From the NCBI GenBank assembly GCA_910586535.1, contig CAJUHS010000002.1, positions 62,001-126,000 of the forward strand: a DNA stretch of 64,000 nt, given 5' to 3'. Made by a program: the position numbers and the translations under genes. The DNA comes from an uncultured Oscillospiraceae bacterium. Its GTDB lineage: Bacteria; Bacillota; Clostridia; Oscillospirales; Ruminococcaceae. Under the pieces are notes generated by a model. The model was not told the origin of the DNA and made no database searches. It saw only the letters and a list, made by a program, of their open reading frames with translations. Shown here in pieces: positions 62,692-64,000 of the stretch (the first letter of the stretch is position 1; every line of letters begins with the position of its first letter).

Positions 62692-63542
62692 TGCTTGACT
62701 TCCTGTCTTTCCTGTATACCTGAGTATATCTCGCTTTTTTTAAAACCCGTTGTTTTAGCCGCTTCCTTGCAAGCGTCCACAGCTTTCATTCCGCTTTCTA
62801 TAAGCCGTTTAGCTTCGTTTACCGCATCGTCAAGAGTTATTTCCGAAAGCTCTTTCTTAAAGTCATAGCCCTCAACAACAAGAACAAATTCGCCTTTAGG
62901 AGTTTTATCGGAATAGTACTCAACCGACTCGGAAAGAGTTGTCCTGAAAACATCTTCATGAACTTTCGTAAGCTCGTGACATATGGAAATACGCCTGTCG
63001 CCAAGATATTTCAGCATATCCGTAAGAGTGTTAAGAAGCTTGTGCGGAGCTTCGTAAAATATAAGCGTACGAGTCTCTTTTGCAACTCCTTCAAGGTGAG
63101 CATAGCGCTGCTTTTTAGCTACTGCAAGGAATCCCTCAAATGTGAATCTTGATACAGGCAAACCGCTTAGAGCCGCCGCCGAAGCCATTGCCGTAGGTCC
63201 CGGAACAACCTCGACCGGCACATCGTTTTCAATACAGAGCCTTATCAAATCCTCCCCGGGATCGGAAATGCATGGCATACCTGCGTCAGAGACCACAGCG
63301 CAGCTTTCACCCGACATGATCTTACTCATTATCCTGTCGGAAACGTGCCGCTCCGAGTGTTCATGATAGCTTATCATAGGCTTTTTTATCCCGTAATGGT
63401 TCAGAAGCTTTACAGTAACTCTCGTATCCTCAGCGCAAATAAAATCCACGGCTTTAAGAGTCTCCACCGCACGGTAGGTAATATCCCCCAGATTGCCTAT
63501 AGGAGTACCTACAATATAAAGCTGTCCAAAATTTTCAGCCAT
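62688..63542 (-). CDS. rsmI: 16S rRNA (cytidine1402-2'-O)-methyltransferase
   Basis: Methylates the 2'-OH of C1402 in 16S rRNA using SAM. A tetrapyrrole-methylase-fold protein of 284 residues with LYIVGTPIGNLGDITYRA, FICAEDTRVTVKLLNHYGI, VVSDAGMPCISDPGE and EVVPGPTAMASAAALSGLP. The ATG at 63542 has AGGAGTG upstream, inside the end of the preceding gene; a longer frame to 63572 overlaps that gene. The methyltransferase-rsmI pairing is typical of Firmicutes (B. subtilis yabB-yazA-yabC). Confidence 0.95.
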   Translation of the reverse strand: MAENFGQLYIVGTPIGNLGDITYRAVETLKAVDFICAEDTRVTVKLLNHYGIKKPMISYHEHSERHVSDRIMSKIMSGESCAVVSDAGMPCISDPGEDLIRLCIENDVPVEVVPGPTAMASAAALSGLPVSRFTFEGFLAVAKKQRYAHLEGVAKETRTLIFYEAPHKLLNTLTDMLKYLGDRRISICHELTKVHEDVFRTTLSESVEYYSDKTPKGEFVLVVEGYDFKKELSEITLDDAVNEAKRLIESGMKAVDACKEAAKTTGFKKSEIYSGIQERQEVKQ

Positions 63543-63546
63543 GAGA

Positions 63547-64000
63547 TCACTCCTTTTCTCTTTGGTAATCATTTGTTTTCCCGCCGCCGTAAATTTGCAG
63601 CAGCTCCTCGGAAAAGCCCTCGCTGCCGTTAATATAAAGCTGTGGCAGCACTTTCATAAACGGTTTTCCGCCTTTTTTCCCCTCGATAAGAAAAAGCCAC
63701 GGCGGGTCGGCCGGAGTCTTGCTTACGAACCGCAGGCTTTTCGGCTCAATATTGTTGTCTTTCATAGCGGAAACAACGTCCGCAAGCCGTTCGGGACGGT
63801 TGCATATGCAAAATCTGCCGCCGAATTTCAGCAATCTTTCTGCCGCTCTGCACACATCGCTGATATTGCAGAGTATCTCATGCCGCGCAATACGCTGCGC
63901 TTCCGAAAGACTTTGCAGACCCGCGCCGTCCGACTTGTAGGGCGGATTGCAGGTAACAACGTCAAGCTGTCCGATTGGTGCGCCCTGCCAAAGAATCTTT
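63547..64000 (-). CDS. TrmN6/YfiC-type N6-adenine methyltransferase (5' part outside window)
   Basis: The last about 150 residues of a class I SAM methyltransferase. The catalytic DVVTCNPPYKSDGAG (NPPY motif) is at the window edge, followed by ARHEILCNISDVCRAAERLL, GGRFCICNRPERLADV and KTPADPPWLFLIEGKKGG. These match the tRNA1(Val) A37 N6-methyltransferase group (B. subtilis YabB), usually just upstream of rsmI as here. The SAM-binding glycine motif and start lie outside the window. The frame is intact. Confidence 0.9.
   Translation of the reverse strand, partial: KILWQGAPIGQLDVVTCNPPYKSDGAGLQSLSEAQRIARHEILCNISDVCRAAERLLKFGGRFCICNRPERLADVVSAMKDNNIEPKSLRFVSKTPADPPWLFLIEGKKGGKPFMKVLPQLYINGSEGFSEELLQIYGGGKTNDYQREKE

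Overview
The window is a stretch of chromosome from an anaerobic, endospore-forming Firmicute of the class Clostridia, most likely an Oscillospiraceae/Ruminococcaceae relative. Gene order supports this (miaB-mutS-mutL-miaA-hfq; yggS-sepF-ylmH-divIVA-ileS-lspA; pyrH-frr-uppS-cdsA-dxr-rseP-ispG-polC). So do the sporulation genes spoIIGA-sigE-sigG, a PolC-type replicase, a rubrerythrin, a transketolase split into two genes, and AT-rich sigma-A promoters with 17-bp spacers. No tRNA, rRNA, CRISPR array, insertion sequence or prophage gene was recognised.

Layout. 1-4.7 kb: the 5' part of ligA, an XRE regulator with a likely self-operator, and a worn accessory patch (acetyltransferase and DUF3795-like remnants, a HAD phosphatase, an alpha/beta hydrolase, a frameshifted ICMT-type gene). 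4.7-24.2 kb, all minus strand: split transketolase, Cof-type phosphatase, rluD-like, lspA, ileS, divIVA, ylmH, sepF, yggS, an HlyD-like adaptor, hfq, miaA, mutL, a deleted acetyltransferase, mutS, ylbF and miaB. 24.2-36.4 kb: a small divergent membrane gene, then plus-strand dnaD-like and dnaC-like loader genes, cheV, spoIIGA-sigE-sigG, a converging rubrerythrin, a large GH2 beta-galactosidase and a cofactor-independent phosphoglycerate mutase. 36.5-50.5 kb, minus strand: a Cys-rich coat-like protein and a long histidine cluster (hisZ-G-D-C-B-H ... F ... I-E) split by about ten accessory genes and lacking hisA. 50.5-64 kb, minus strand: polC, ispG, a RibD-like reductase, a PH-like protein, rseP, dxr, cdsA, uppS, frr, pyrH, a gene remnant, rsmI and the 3' part of a trmN6-type methyltransferase.

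How the genes work together. The left block joins division-site assembly (SepF, DivIVA, YlmH) with lipoprotein and tRNA enzymes and with mismatch repair and tRNA A37 modification. The right block joins isoprenoid supply (Dxr, IspG, UppS), phospholipid synthesis (CdsA), ribosome recycling, UMP kinase and the replicase. The spoIIG-sigG block carries two regulatory signatures readable in the DNA: a Spo0A-type box with a long promoter spacer before spoIIGA, and a perfect 15-bp hairpin that hides the sigG ribosome-binding site.

The parts most worth a second look are the sigG hairpin, a set of mutually exclusive hairpins ending in a terminator between cdsA and dxr, the interrupted histidine operon with a divergent HisI, and a translationally coupled pair of a divergent carbamoyltransferase and a nucleotidyltransferase inside it. 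All coordinates, motifs and start choices come from reading the sequence; no database search was run.
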